From: Hyphomicrobiales bacterium | GTDB taxonomy: Bacteria; Pseudomonadota; Alphaproteobacteria; Rhizobiales; MH13 | DNA: 64,000 nt | Direction of reading: 5' to 3' | NCBI GenBank assembly: GCA_017642935.1 | Contig: JAEPOK010000001.1 | Coordinates: 558,001 to 622,000, forward strand | Shown: positions 53,998-61,937 of the stretch, one piece after another | How positions within the stretch are numbered: the stretch's first letter is position 1 | Layout: the number at the start of each line of letters is the position of its first letter | Made by a program: the position numbers and the translations under genes | The notes under the pieces: generated by a model | Told to the model about the DNA's origin: nothing | Database searches by the model: none | The model's input: the letters and a program-made list of their open reading frames with translations, nothing else

Positions 53998-54026
53998 TTG
54001 CCGGTGGCTGGGCCAATTCTGCCGGG
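53998..54026. promoter_or_regulatory. Paired TGCCGG elements in the flgI-fliX region
   Basis: TTGCCGG at 53998-54004 and TGCCGGG at 54020-54026, about 21 bases apart, between the flgI promoter and the CtrA box of fliX. Candidate sites for the flagellar activator FlbD. Confidence 0.4.
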
Positions 54027-54029
54027 CTT

Positions 54030-54046
54030 TTAAGGTTTGGTTAACC
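54030..54046 (+). promoter_or_regulatory. CtrA-type box upstream of fliX
   Basis: TTAA-GGTTTGG-TTAACC matches the CtrA consensus TTAA-N7-TTAAC exactly, 48 bases before the fliX start. The second half is part of the 14-base palindrome TTTGGTTAACCAAA. Confidence 0.75.
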
Positions 54047-54093
54047 AAAATGGCAGGACAAGAAGGGTGGGCAAACGAGGGGCTGGAGGGCCT

Positions 54094-54510
54094 ATGCGGG
54101 TCGAGGGACCGAAATCTTCTGCAAGCGTTGGCAAGTCGCGCAAAAGCGGCGAAGCGGCTCGTGGTTTTGTCGTTCCTTCGCAGGGCTCAAGCGCGACATC
54201 TTCTGCCGCGTCTTCCTCGGCAGGCATTGCCGGTGTCCAGAGTCTCGATGCGATCTTGGCGCTGCAATCTGTGGACAATGCAGAGGACCGGGAACGCCGC
54301 GCAGTGCGCCATGGCCATGATCTCTTGGATCAGTTGGAAGCGTTGCGCGCTGACCTTTTGGCAGGCCAGATTTCGCCGCAACGTGTTGGCGCGCTTCTCT
54401 CCTTGATCCGCGCCAAACAGGCGGCTGAAGACCCGAAATTGGCAGCGCTCATCGATGACATTGCACTGCGTGCGCGGGTCGAGTTGGCCAAGCTTGGCAT
54501 CGACGCCTAA
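54094..54510 (+). CDS. fliX: Flagellar assembly regulator FliX
   Basis: A 138-residue FliX with the family start MRVEGP, a Ser/Ala-rich linker (18-50) and a conserved helical C-terminal half (LDAILALQSVD, RRAVRHGHDLLDQLEALRADLL). FliX links assembly of the early basal body to the sigma54 activator FlbD, which drives hook and ring genes. ATG at 54094 has GGAGGG four bases upstream and gives the family N-terminus. The CtrA box upstream and divergent flgI reproduce the Caulobacter arrangement. Confidence 0.93.
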   Translation: MRVEGPKSSASVGKSRKSGEAARGFVVPSQGSSATSSAASSSAGIAGVQSLDAILALQSVDNAEDRERRAVRHGHDLLDQLEALRADLLAGQISPQRVGALLSLIRAKQAAEDPKLAALIDDIALRARVELAKLGIDA

Positions 54511-54687
54511 TCGTCGCCAACAATCTCTGCAGCCATCATAATTCTGTCGCGCGCCACTTGCTAACAGCCTCACATCGGCTTCACACAACGCTCGCGAAGG
54601 CGTTGCTTGTGGCGCACGAAGCTATGGCGTATAGCCTGCCCAAACTCGAACCTTGGCGGCAGGCCGAATCTGGGCGGAGGGAGCGTT

Positions 54688-55101
54688 ATGTTGGACGTAC
54701 AAGATGACTACCGGCCATCTGAGGATGAGCCCTTTATGAACGAGCGCCAGCGCAACTATTTCCGGAAAAAGTTGATCGCTTGGAAAGAAGAAATCCTGGC
54801 AGAGGCGCGTGATACGCTGGCCCATATGCAGGATGACACGGTCAATCATCCCGACCTGACCGACCGTGCATCCTCCGAGACAGATCGTTCGATCGAACTG
54901 CGCGCGCGCGATCGTCAACGCAAGCTGATTTCCAAAATCGATGCTGCTTTGCGCAGGATCGAGGATGGCACCTACGGTTACTGCGAAGAGACCGGCGAGC
55001 CGATCACGCTGAAACGGCTGGATGCTCGGCCTATTGCGACCTTGTCGCTGGAAGCGCAGGAAGCCCATGAGCGCCGCGAAAAGGTGTATCGCGACGACTG
55101 A
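54688..55101 (+). CDS. dksA: RNA polymerase-binding protein DksA (zinc-finger-less type)
   Basis: A 137-residue DksA. Coiled-coil helices are around residues 20-95 with the tip region TDRASSETDRS, and the C-terminal globular end is YGYCEETGEPITLKRLDARP. Only one of the four zinc-finger cysteines remains, as in many alphaproteobacteria. It works with ppGpp in the RNA polymerase secondary channel to control rRNA and amino acid operons. The ATG at 54688 follows GGAGGGA; MNERQR at residue 17 is a possible shorter start. Confidence 0.93.
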   Translation: MLDVQDDYRPSEDEPFMNERQRNYFRKKLIAWKEEILAEARDTLAHMQDDTVNHPDLTDRASSETDRSIELRARDRQRKLISKIDAALRRIEDGTYGYCEETGEPITLKRLDARPIATLSLEAQEAHERREKVYRDD

Positions 55102-55128
55102 TTGATCGGGTTCTTTTTCAGAATCAAT

Positions 55129-55165
55129 AAGGCGCGGCATCTGTTCTGGATGCCGCGCCTTTTTT
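55129..55165 (+). terminator. Rho-independent terminator of dksA
   Basis: AAGGCGCGGCATC (55129-55141) pairs with GATGCCGCGCCTT (55149-55161), followed by a run of T. It is 28 bases after the dksA stop and convergent to flgH. Confidence 0.95.
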
Positions 55166-55281
55166 GTCTGGCACGCGCTGTGATGGGTCGAATGTTGGGG
55201 AGCTTCAACGCATCGATGGGAGAGAACGTGCCAGGTGAGGTCGCCGCGCGGGTTGGGGGCCGCGCGACGACCGCGATCTGG

Positions 55282-56031
55282 TTAGAAGGGCATCAGGATA
55301 TCGAACAGCTGCTGCCCATAGCGCGGTTGTTGGACGTCGGTGATCTGGCCGCGCCCACCGTAGGCAATGCGGGCTTCGGCGATCTTGGACGATTCGATGG
55401 TGTTGGAAGCGTCGATATCCTCCGGCCGCACGACACCGGCGACGATTAGCTCGCGCACTTCGAAATTGACCCGCACTTCCTGGCGGCCCTCGATGACCAT
55501 GTTGCCGTTGGGCAGAACCTGGGTGACGACGGCAGCGACGGTCGTGGTCAAGCTTTCAGAGCGGTTCACTGAACCTTGGCCGCCAGAGGATGAGTTGGTG
55601 TCAAAATCGGCAATGACTTCGGCGGTTGGACCAGGCGGCAAGAGCCGCTCAAGCTGGTAACCGACAATACCGGAACCACCCAGTTCCTCGTTCGCGGTGC
55701 GGTTCCGCGAGGTTTGGTTGGCGATTTGGGCGCTGTCGGTGATTTCGACCCGCACCGTTACCAGATCACCAACACGGGAAGCGCGCTGATCGTTGAAGAA
55801 GGCCCGTGAACCGGAACGCCAGAGCGAGTTGGGGCTGTAGGTTGCGACCACCGGTTCAGGCATCGGCATGGAAACCGGGCGATAGCCGGGTTGAGTCGTT
55901 GGATTTTGAATGGCCGAAAGCGCTGGCTGTTCACCAATGTTGGCGACGCGGTCGGCGGCTGAACAGCCTGCAAGCGCGACGCCCGTCAGAACGATGGCGG
56001 CCAGGCGCTGATATTTGGAAATCGAGGTCAT
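55282..56031 (-). CDS. flgH: Flagellar L-ring lipoprotein FlgH
   Basis: A 249-residue outer-membrane lipoprotein. The lipobox LAGC gives lipidated C23, and the FlgH core is SLWRSGSRAFFNDQRASRVGDLVTVRVEI with the terminal GRGQITDVQQPRYGQQLFDILMPF. It forms the L-ring. Its ATG overlaps the flgA stop by four bases (56028-56031). Last gene of flgF-flgG-flgA-flgH. Confidence 0.96.
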   Translation of the reverse strand: MTSISKYQRLAAIVLTGVALAGCSAADRVANIGEQPALSAIQNPTTQPGYRPVSMPMPEPVVATYSPNSLWRSGSRAFFNDQRASRVGDLVTVRVEITDSAQIANQTSRNRTANEELGGSGIVGYQLERLLPPGPTAEVIADFDTNSSSGGQGSVNRSESLTTTVAAVVTQVLPNGNMVIEGRQEVRVNFEVRELIVAGVVRPEDIDASNTIESSKIAEARIAYGGRGQITDVQQPRYGQQLFDILMPF

Positions 56032-57080
56032 TGAATGCGCTCCGCCGTGTCAGCGTTGGAAAGAGTAAGCCGAGTGGAGGCTGCGATGTCTTGCATCGGG
56101 CCAAGAACATGCACGAGGCCATGGCCAGCCACGACGCCGCGAACAACGCGGTTGGACTGAAGGTTCATCACATCGATGGACTGACCTTCGGCGCCGTCAT
56201 CCATGGCGCGGGCACGCACCGTCAGAGCCAGGGCGCCATGGCGATAAATCAACGTCACGAGTTCTTGGCGCTCAACCATCAACGGCTCTGTGAGATCATC
56301 GGGGTTGATTGGTGCGCCCGCACGAAGCGACCGGCGTGCAGCCTGACCGATAATGTCCGCAGTCTCGATCAGCGTCGGCGTGCCAACCGTCCGGCTGTAA
56401 GCCACGTCCTGAAGACGCAAATCAGAGGCGCGCACGACGTCACCGCGGGCGATCGGACGGCCAAGCACCGGGATCATGACCCGATGTTCAGCGCGGCCGG
56501 AGAGGCGGGCGATTTCCTGACCCGAGGGCGTGCGGATGACCGCCGAAAACCGCTCGGACCGACCGGATGGCGCCGCCAGCAAATCAACACGCAAACGGCC
56601 GGCAATCTCTGCTGGCAGCGTTGTCGGCGATGGGTTTGATGCAAGCGTAATGGCATAGCGTCCGGCATTTTCACCGCGTTGATCGATCAGGCGCGTTTGC
56701 AGTGCCTCTTCGAGAAGCTGTTCAAAGTCCACCGCGTGGAGGCGAATGCCGGCGCGTTCCACGGTGATCTCAGTGAGCCCAGCCAAATCGACCAGGTCGA
56801 GACCAGCTTGACGCGCTGCGTCGAGCACAGTGTGGGCTGGCACTCGCCCGCGTGTTCCTGGCGCAGGCGCCCGAAAAACCGGTGTTTCAGCATGCATGCC
56901 AGCATGGTCAAATAGGTCGCCCAGCGTCACCAAATCCGATGTCACGATGACCTGCGGGCGAAGCAGCGGCAGAGGTGTATCGAATTGGTCGGCGAGGCGC
57001 GTTTCGATGGTGGATTGGGCTGCGGAAAAAGGGGCGGCCACGAAGAAGAAAAGCAAGGCAAGAAGCAAACGGGTGATCAT
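56028..57080 (-). CDS. flgA: P-ring assembly chaperone FlgA
   Basis: A 350-residue periplasmic protein with a signal peptide (MITRLLLALLFFFVAAPFSAAQ). The C-terminal SAF/FlgA domain (about 205-345) carries VPVLGRPIARGDVVRASDL-like sequence and VNLQSNRVVRGVV. FlgA helps polymerise the P-ring protein FlgI. It is longer than E. coli FlgA (about 220), with an extra N-terminal domain common in alphaproteobacteria. Coupled to flgH by a four-base overlap. Confidence 0.92.
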   Translation of the reverse strand: MITRLLLALLFFFVAAPFSAAQSTIETRLADQFDTPLPLLRPQVIVTSDLVTLGDLFDHAGMHAETPVFRAPAPGTRGRVPAHTVLDAARQAGLDLVDLAGLTEITVERAGIRLHAVDFEQLLEEALQTRLIDQRGENAGRYAITLASNPSPTTLPAEIAGRLRVDLLAAPSGRSERFSAVIRTPSGQEIARLSGRAEHRVMIPVLGRPIARGDVVRASDLRLQDVAYSRTVGTPTLIETADIIGQAARRSLRAGAPINPDDLTEPLMVERQELVTLIYRHGALALTVRARAMDDGAEGQSIDVMNLQSNRVVRGVVAGHGLVHVLGPMQDIAASTRLTLSNADTAERIQ

Positions 57081-57094
57081 GGTTCAACGCCCCC

Positions 57095-57883
57095 TTAGCG
57101 CATCATCTGCGAGGTGTTGGACAGCATTTCATCGGCTGCGCGGACCACACGGGCGTTCATCTCATAGGCGCGTTGCGCGGCGATGAGATCGGAGATTTCA
57201 GTGACTGAGTTCACGTTGGCGAGTTCGATGTAACCCTGCCGAACCGAGCCAAAGCCTTCTTCACCTGGATTGCCGGTGACTGGGGCGCCGCTGGAGGCCG
57301 TTTCCATGAACAGATTGTCGCCGATCGCTTGCAAACCGCTTTGGTTGATGAAGCGGGCAAGTTCGATCTGGCCAATGTTGGTTGCTGTGCCACCGGTGCC
57401 AAGGATCGCGGTCACCGTTCCATCGATGCCGATGGCAAGGCCGCGTGCGTTGTCCGGGATGGTGATGCCAGGCTCTACGGTAAACCCGTCGGCTGTGACC
57501 ATCGTGCCATTCGCGTCGCGCTCGAAAGTGCCTGCGCGGGTGTAAGCTGTTCCACCATCAGGCAATTGGATCTGGAAAAAACCGTCGCCGGAGATCGCCA
57601 TATCCAACTCTTTGTCGGTCGGTTGGATAGACCCTTGGCTCATGATGCGCGGTGTCGCCGCCGTCATGACACCTGAGCCAATCTGGACCCCGGATGGCAC
57701 CAGCGTGCCTTGCTCGGATGTCTCGGCGCCGACACGGCGTAGGTTCTGATAGAGCAGGTCCTGGAACTCAGCGCGCTGCTTCTTGAAGCCCGCGGTGCGC
57801 ATGTTAGCGATGTTGTTGGAGATGACCTCGACGTTCGTCTCTTGGGCCATCATGCCGGTGGATGCGATATAAAGCGCTTGCAT
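57095..57883 (-). CDS. flgG: Flagellar distal rod protein FlgG
   Basis: A 262-residue rod protein. N-terminal MQALYIASTGMMAQETNVEVISNNIANMRTAGFKKQRAEFQDLLYQ and C-terminal LIAAQRAYEMNARVVRAADEMLSNTSQMMR are the canonical FlgG D0 segments; length is that of the family. It forms the distal rod through the P- and L-rings. It is 14 bases upstream of flgA. Confidence 0.97.
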   Translation of the reverse strand: MQALYIASTGMMAQETNVEVISNNIANMRTAGFKKQRAEFQDLLYQNLRRVGAETSEQGTLVPSGVQIGSGVMTAATPRIMSQGSIQPTDKELDMAISGDGFFQIQLPDGGTAYTRAGTFERDANGTMVTADGFTVEPGITIPDNARGLAIGIDGTVTAILGTGGTATNIGQIELARFINQSGLQAIGDNLFMETASSGAPVTGNPGEEGFGSVRQGYIELANVNSVTEISDLIAAQRAYEMNARVVRAADEMLSNTSQMMR

Positions 57884-57904
57884 GGGATCGATCTCCTGGA
57901 AGCG

Positions 57905-58645
57905 TTAGCTCAGGCGGCCAAGGAGGCGAATGGCCTCCTGACGCATCTGATCGGATTGGCGAAGCATGTTCGATTGCATTTCATAGGCCCGTTGGACTTC
58001 AACCAGACGGGACATTTCCCGCACCGGCTGCACGTTGGATGTCTCCAGCACGCCCTGCGTGAGGCGGACGGTAGGATCCGGGTTTGGCTCTTCGTCCGCC
58101 GCATATAGATTGGATCCGAGCTTTTCCAGCGCCTGTTCGTTGGGGAAGGACACCAGCTGCAGCGTGCCACGAGCACCATTGTTGGTGGTTACCTCGCCTG
58201 TGCCGGTGATAGTGATGTCGCTGTCGGCAGGGGTGAAGAGGATCGGCGTCCCACCGAGTGAGATGACGGGATGCCCGCGCTGGGTAACCAACTGACCCTG
58301 GTCGTTGATTTGCAGGGAGCCATCGCGGGTGTAACGAACGCCCTGCGGTGTCTCGACCGTCAGAAAGCCGCCCGGCGAAAGCGCCACGTCCAGTTCATTG
58401 CCGGTGACCTCACGAGCGCCGGGTTCCAAATCACGGTAGGTCGCCCAATCTTGAACAAATGCCACATCATGGTCGCGGTTCTGGAAGGCGGAGGCTTCGG
58501 CGCGCGGCATGAGATAATCTTCAAAGGCCACACGTTCAGCCTGGAAGGCGGTGGTGTTCATGTTGGCCAGATTGTTGGCGATGACATCCAGTTCGCGGCG
58601 CAGGGCGACCTCGCGGGACAGTGCGACAAGCTGTGCGTTCATCAT
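57905..58645 (-). CDS. flgF: Flagellar proximal rod protein FlgF
   Basis: A 246-residue proximal rod protein (MMNAQLVALSREVALRRELDVIANNLANMNTTAFQ; C-terminal RLVEVQRAYEMQSNMLRQSDQMRQEAIRLLGRL). Two adjacent ATG codons give two equivalent starts. First gene of flgF-flgG-flgA-flgH, reading from a sigma54 promoter 123 bases upstream. Confidence 0.95.
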   Translation of the reverse strand: MMNAQLVALSREVALRRELDVIANNLANMNTTAFQAERVAFEDYLMPRAEASAFQNRDHDVAFVQDWATYRDLEPGAREVTGNELDVALSPGGFLTVETPQGVRYTRDGSLQINDQGQLVTQRGHPVISLGGTPILFTPADSDITITGTGEVTTNNGARGTLQLVSFPNEQALEKLGSNLYAADEEPNPDPTVRLTQGVLETSNVQPVREMSRLVEVQRAYEMQSNMLRQSDQMRQEAIRLLGRLS

Positions 58646-58767
58646 GACGTGCGATTCCTCTCCTTGAATCGTTAAAACACGCCGCCAAAGACCGGCGATG
58701 TGGGTCTCGTTCTGGCCACAATGCCGAGCTCCCCAGCGGGCAACATGGTGAACGATGCGTTACCCTA

Positions 58768-58783
58768 TGCAGGAGCCGTGCCA
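58768..58783 (-). promoter_or_regulatory. Sigma54 promoter of flgF-flgG-flgA-flgH
   Basis: Minus strand TGGCACGGCTCCTGCA matches TGGCAC-N5-TTGCA with GG-N10-GC spacing, nearly identical to the flgE promoter. It is 123 bases upstream of flgF. Confidence 0.87.
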
Positions 58784-58831
58784 GTTTTGAAAAACCATAA
58801 AAATCAATTGTTTATCGAATTTTTGCCTTTG

Positions 58832-58855
58832 CATCACGCCGTTGATGGCGTGATG
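58832..58855. promoter_or_regulatory. Inverted repeat CATCACGCC-N6-GGCGTGATG
   Basis: Perfect 9-base arms, about 50 bases upstream of the flgF sigma54 -24 element and 112 upstream of fliL. No T-run follows, so an operator or looping site is more likely than a terminator. Confidence 0.5.
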
Positions 58856-58878
58856 TTGCCGCCTGCTACCGGTTCTCG

Positions 58879-58886
58879 CCCGGCAA
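58879..58886 (-). promoter_or_regulatory. TTGCCGGG element upstream of the flgF promoter
   Basis: CCCGGCAA on the plus strand (TTGCCGGG on minus), about 97 bases upstream of the sigma54 -24 element, in the orientation seen at flgE. Candidate FlbD-type activator site. Confidence 0.4.
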
Positions 58887-58911
58887 TTCTGACCGGGTCG
58901 TCAACACTTCG

Positions 58912-58936
58912 TTAACCAACCGCGCTCATTGGTTAA
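58912..58936 (+). promoter_or_regulatory. TTAACCAA/TTGGTTAA inverted repeat before fliL
   Basis: TTAACCAA and TTGGTTAA separated by nine bases, ending 30 bases before the fliL start. Each arm contains a TTAACC CtrA half-site, but spacing and orientation are not the TTAA-N7-TTAAC consensus. Confidence 0.5.
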
Positions 58937-58966
58937 TGCGTGAGAAAATTCGATAGGGCGTAGTCC

Positions 58967-59500
58967 ATGGCGAATGCAGACGTAACACCCGATGATATGG
59001 AGGCCGACGCGGCTGCGGAGGGTGAGGAGTCTCAGGAAGGGGGCGGCAAGCGAAAGCTCTCCAAAAAGATGCTGATGATCATCGGCGGTGGCGCTGTGGT
59101 CATGCTTCTTGGCGGCGGGGCCGGTGCGGCATTCATGCTCGGATGGGTCGGCGGGTCCTCGCCTGAAGAGGTTGCCCTTGAGCAGGCGCAGGCGCCGAAG
59201 TTCTATTACGACTTGCCGGAAATCACGGTGAACCTCGCCAATGCTGAGCAGCGCGCGCAATATCTTCGCCTGATCGTTGCGTTGGAAATCAGCAATGAAG
59301 AAATCGCTGGTGTCATCGAGCCAAATTTGCCGCGCATTCTCGATGTTTTTCAAACTTACTTGCGCGAATTGCGGGTGTCCGACCTGGAAGGATCAGCAGG
59401 CCTGTTTCGCCTGAAGCATGAGCTTCAGCGGCGCATAAACCTCGCGATCTTTCCTGCCGAGGTCGATGCCGTTCTTTTCCGCGAAATCATCGTTCAATAG
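58967..59500 (+). CDS. fliL: Flagellar basal-body protein FliL
   Basis: A 177-residue inner-membrane protein. An acidic cytosolic N-terminus (1-25) and one membrane helix (about 35-58, MLMIIGGGAVVMLLGGGAGAAFML) are followed by the periplasmic FliL domain (YDLPEITVNLANAEQRAQYLRLIVALEI). FliL rings surround the stator and support torque. It heads a forward operon fliL-fliM-pflI-like-motE. The upstream inverted repeat resembles CtrA half-sites. Confidence 0.95.
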   Translation: MANADVTPDDMEADAAAEGEESQEGGGKRKLSKKMLMIIGGGAVVMLLGGGAGAAFMLGWVGGSSPEEVALEQAQAPKFYYDLPEITVNLANAEQRAQYLRLIVALEISNEEIAGVIEPNLPRILDVFQTYLRELRVSDLEGSAGLFRLKHELQRRINLAIFPAEVDAVLFREIIVQ

Positions 59501-59509
59501 GAGCCCATT

Positions 59510-60637
59510 ATGATGGCCGAAGAAGACGATTGGGACGATGAGGACGACGCCGACGACATGGCGGCCCAATGGGCGGCGATGTTGGATGACGAGGATGAAG
59601 AAGACTCTGAATCCCAGCAAAAGGGCGCCGACCGTGTTTTAAGCCAGGATGAGATCGACAATCTGCTTGGCTTCAATGCTGAGCAAGGCCATGACGGTGA
59701 GACGTCCGGTGTTCGCGCGATCATCAACTCCGCGCTGGTTTCCTATGAACGCCTGCCGATGTTGGAGATCATCTTCGATCGGTTGGTGCGATTGACCACC
59801 ACAAGCCTGCGCAACTTTACCTCCGACAACGTCGAAGTTTCGCTGGATGGTATCACCTCGGTGCGTTTTGGCGATTATCTCAACTCCATTCCCTTGCCGG
59901 CCATTCTCTCGGTTTTCAAAGCCGAAGAATGGGACAATTTTGGTCTGATCACGGTTGATTCCAGCCTGATCTACTCGGTCATTGATGTGCTCCTGGGCGG
60001 TCGTCGTTCCTCGTCGTCGATGCGCGTCGAGGGGCGTCCTTATACGACCATCGAGATGAACCTTGTCCGCCGCATGGTCGAGGTGTTGATCAATGATGCC
60101 GAGGCGGCCTTTGCGCCGCTTTCCAAGGTCACGTTCAACGTTGATCGACTGGAGACCAATCCGCGTTTTGCAACCATCTGCCGGCCCGCCAATGCGGCGA
60201 TCCTGGTTGAGATGCGCGTCGATATGGAGGATCGCGGCGGCAAGGTTGAGCTGCTGATTCCGTACGCCACGATCGAGCCGATCCGTGAACTTCTCCTGCA
60301 GATGTTCATGGGGGAAAAATTCGGTCGCGACTCGATTTGGGAAGGCCATTTGGCCACCGAAATCTACTCGGCCAAGATCGGTGTCGATGCCGTCATCTAC
60401 GAAGAGATGATGCCGCTTTCCAAGGTCATGGACTTCAAAGAAGGGCAGACCTTGATGTTTGAAACAGCGCCCACTGATCCGATTTATCTGAAATGCGGTG
60501 AGACGGTTCTGACCGAAGGCCAATTGGGGCAGCGAGATCGCAATGTTGCGGTTCGCGTGACCCGCAATCTGCGCAAGCCAAAAACAACGCTCGCCTCGTT
60601 TGAACATGCCGAGCAACCCAACCCGATGGAGTCGTGA
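59510..60637 (+). CDS. fliM: Flagellar motor switch protein FliM
   Basis: A 375-residue switch protein. The CheY-P-binding peptide LSQDEIDNLLGF (about 44-55) is preceded by an unusually acidic leader (1-40). The FliM middle domain follows (LPMLEIIFDRLVRLTTTSLRNFTSDNVEV), then the SpoA-type C-terminal domain (LKCGETVLTEGQLGQRDRNVAVRV). It forms the C-ring with FliG and FliN. It is 9 bases after fliL and overlaps the next gene. Confidence 0.96.
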   Translation: MMAEEDDWDDEDDADDMAAQWAAMLDDEDEEDSESQQKGADRVLSQDEIDNLLGFNAEQGHDGETSGVRAIINSALVSYERLPMLEIIFDRLVRLTTTSLRNFTSDNVEVSLDGITSVRFGDYLNSIPLPAILSVFKAEEWDNFGLITVDSSLIYSVIDVLLGGRRSSSSMRVEGRPYTTIEMNLVRRMVEVLINDAEAAFAPLSKVTFNVDRLETNPRFATICRPANAAILVEMRVDMEDRGGKVELLIPYATIEPIRELLLQMFMGEKFGRDSIWEGHLATEIYSAKIGVDAVIYEEMMPLSKVMDFKEGQTLMFETAPTDPIYLKCGETVLTEGQLGQRDRNVAVRVTRNLRKPKTTLASFEHAEQPNPMES

Positions 60638-61143
60638 TGTTGAACCTTCCTTTGAGCCTTGTGATCGAAGGTCTTGTGGCCATCCTCCTGGTGATCACCA
60701 TCGGCTATTGCATCCTGCTCAACAGTCGGTTGAAACGTCTACGAGCCGATGAAGAGGGCCTGCGCGCCACGATCGCTGAACTGCTGACAGCCACCGAGAT
60801 TGCTGAGCGAGCCATTCAGGGCCTGCGCACAACATCGGCGCAATGCGATCAGACGCTTGGCCAGCGCCTGCATCAGGCCAATCAGGTGTCCGAAGAGCTT
60901 TCAACGAAACTGAACTCGGCCGGTGCCGTGGTGGAACGTCTTGGCAAAATGGCTGGGTTGCCTGTTGGTGAGGCCAAGGCGCCAGCCGCCTCACCACGAC
61001 CGATCCAGCCCGCCGCCAACCGCGCGCCTGCAGCGCAGGCCGGGCCGGCTACTCAATCTGCGCCGGCCGCGCCAAGCCCTAGCCAGCGCCTAGATGATGC
61101 CGCGCGCGCTCTGCAAGACCGTCTCCAACGGGTGGCCTCCTAG
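60637..61143 (+). CDS. DUF6468 membrane protein, PflI-like flagellar positioning candidate
   Basis: A 168-residue protein. One N-terminal membrane helix (about 7-28, VIEGLVAILLVITIGYCIL), a helical coiled-coil-like part (30-110) and a Pro/Ala-rich C-terminus (about 115-155, with PRPIQPAANRAPAAQ) ending in a short helix. Caulobacter PflI, a bitopic protein with a proline-rich region encoded after fliM, has this layout and is needed for correct flagellar placement; that identity is inferred from layout and position. The ATG at 60637 overlaps the fliM stop (TGATG). Confidence 0.75.
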   Translation: MLNLPLSLVIEGLVAILLVITIGYCILLNSRLKRLRADEEGLRATIAELLTATEIAERAIQGLRTTSAQCDQTLGQRLHQANQVSEELSTKLNSAGAVVERLGKMAGLPVGEAKAPAASPRPIQPAANRAPAAQAGPATQSAPAAPSPSQRLDDAARALQDRLQRVAS

Positions 61144-61166
61144 GGGCCATGGATAGGAGTTAAGCC

Positions 61167-61880
61167 ATGCGCTCGATCCGCCTGCTCCCGGTTGTCATCC
61201 TGACGTCGTTGATGCTGCTTGGCATGAAAGGTTTCAACCTTATTGCCGGTCCTGGCAACACGGTCACCGGTGTGGACGTGGCGGTCGCGCAGGAGGAGCC
61301 AGAGGCTGAGTCGACTGGAGACCAGATTTCGGAGTCGGCAGCCGCTTTGCGCGCTGCTGCTGAAGCGGCGCAGGACGCGCAGGATGCACAAGGTGTGAAC
61401 GTTGAGGATTTGCAGATCGAAACGTCGCGCGACGCTTTGCTGGACCGGCTCGGCGAACGGCGTGTCTTGATGGAAGAGCGCGAGCAGGATTTGCGGGTGC
61501 GCGAACAGTTGCTTGCCGCCGCCGAGCGCCGTCTTGAGGAACGCTTGGCCGAACTGGAAGCCCTTGAAGCACGGGTGAGCGCGGTCGCTGACGCTGAAGA
61601 TGAGCGCGAAAGCCAGGAGATTGCTCGCCTCGTTCAAGTCTATTCGGCAATGCGCGCCAAGGATGCCGCCGCGATTTTCGACCTTCTCGACCTGCCGATC
61701 CTTGTCGAAGTCGCCACCGCCATGAACCCACGCAAAATGGCCGATATTCTTGGCGAAATGACGCCGGAATCCGCGCGCCGTTTGACCATCGCCTTGGCAG
61801 GTTCGCCAATGCAGGCGCCGGTCGAAACCAACTCGATCAACAATGAACTGCCGCGCATTGAAGGCGTGCCTATCCAATAG
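61167..61880 (+). CDS. motE: MotE-like protein (MgtE-N/FliG-type domain)
   Basis: A 237-residue exported or membrane-anchored protein. A hydrophobic N-terminal segment (5-25), possibly a signal anchor, leads into a long coiled coil (about 80-150, RRVLMEEREQDLRVREQLLAAAERRLEERL). The C-terminal helical domain (VYSAMRAKDAAAIFDLLDLPILVEVATAMNPRKMADILGEM) is of the FliG/MgtE-N type. MotE is a periplasmic chaperone for MotC in Sinorhizobium; here motC is not visible. AGGAG lies seven bases upstream. Confidence 0.82.
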   Translation: MRSIRLLPVVILTSLMLLGMKGFNLIAGPGNTVTGVDVAVAQEEPEAESTGDQISESAAALRAAAEAAQDAQDAQGVNVEDLQIETSRDALLDRLGERRVLMEEREQDLRVREQLLAAAERRLEERLAELEALEARVSAVADAEDERESQEIARLVQVYSAMRAKDAAAIFDLLDLPILVEVATAMNPRKMADILGEMTPESARRLTIALAGSPMQAPVETNSINNELPRIEGVPIQ

Positions 61881-61937
61881 GCGCGTAGTAAGCGGTTCTT
61901 AAGGCGTGGAATCTAAGGTCGCCAGACAAGGAGTCTG

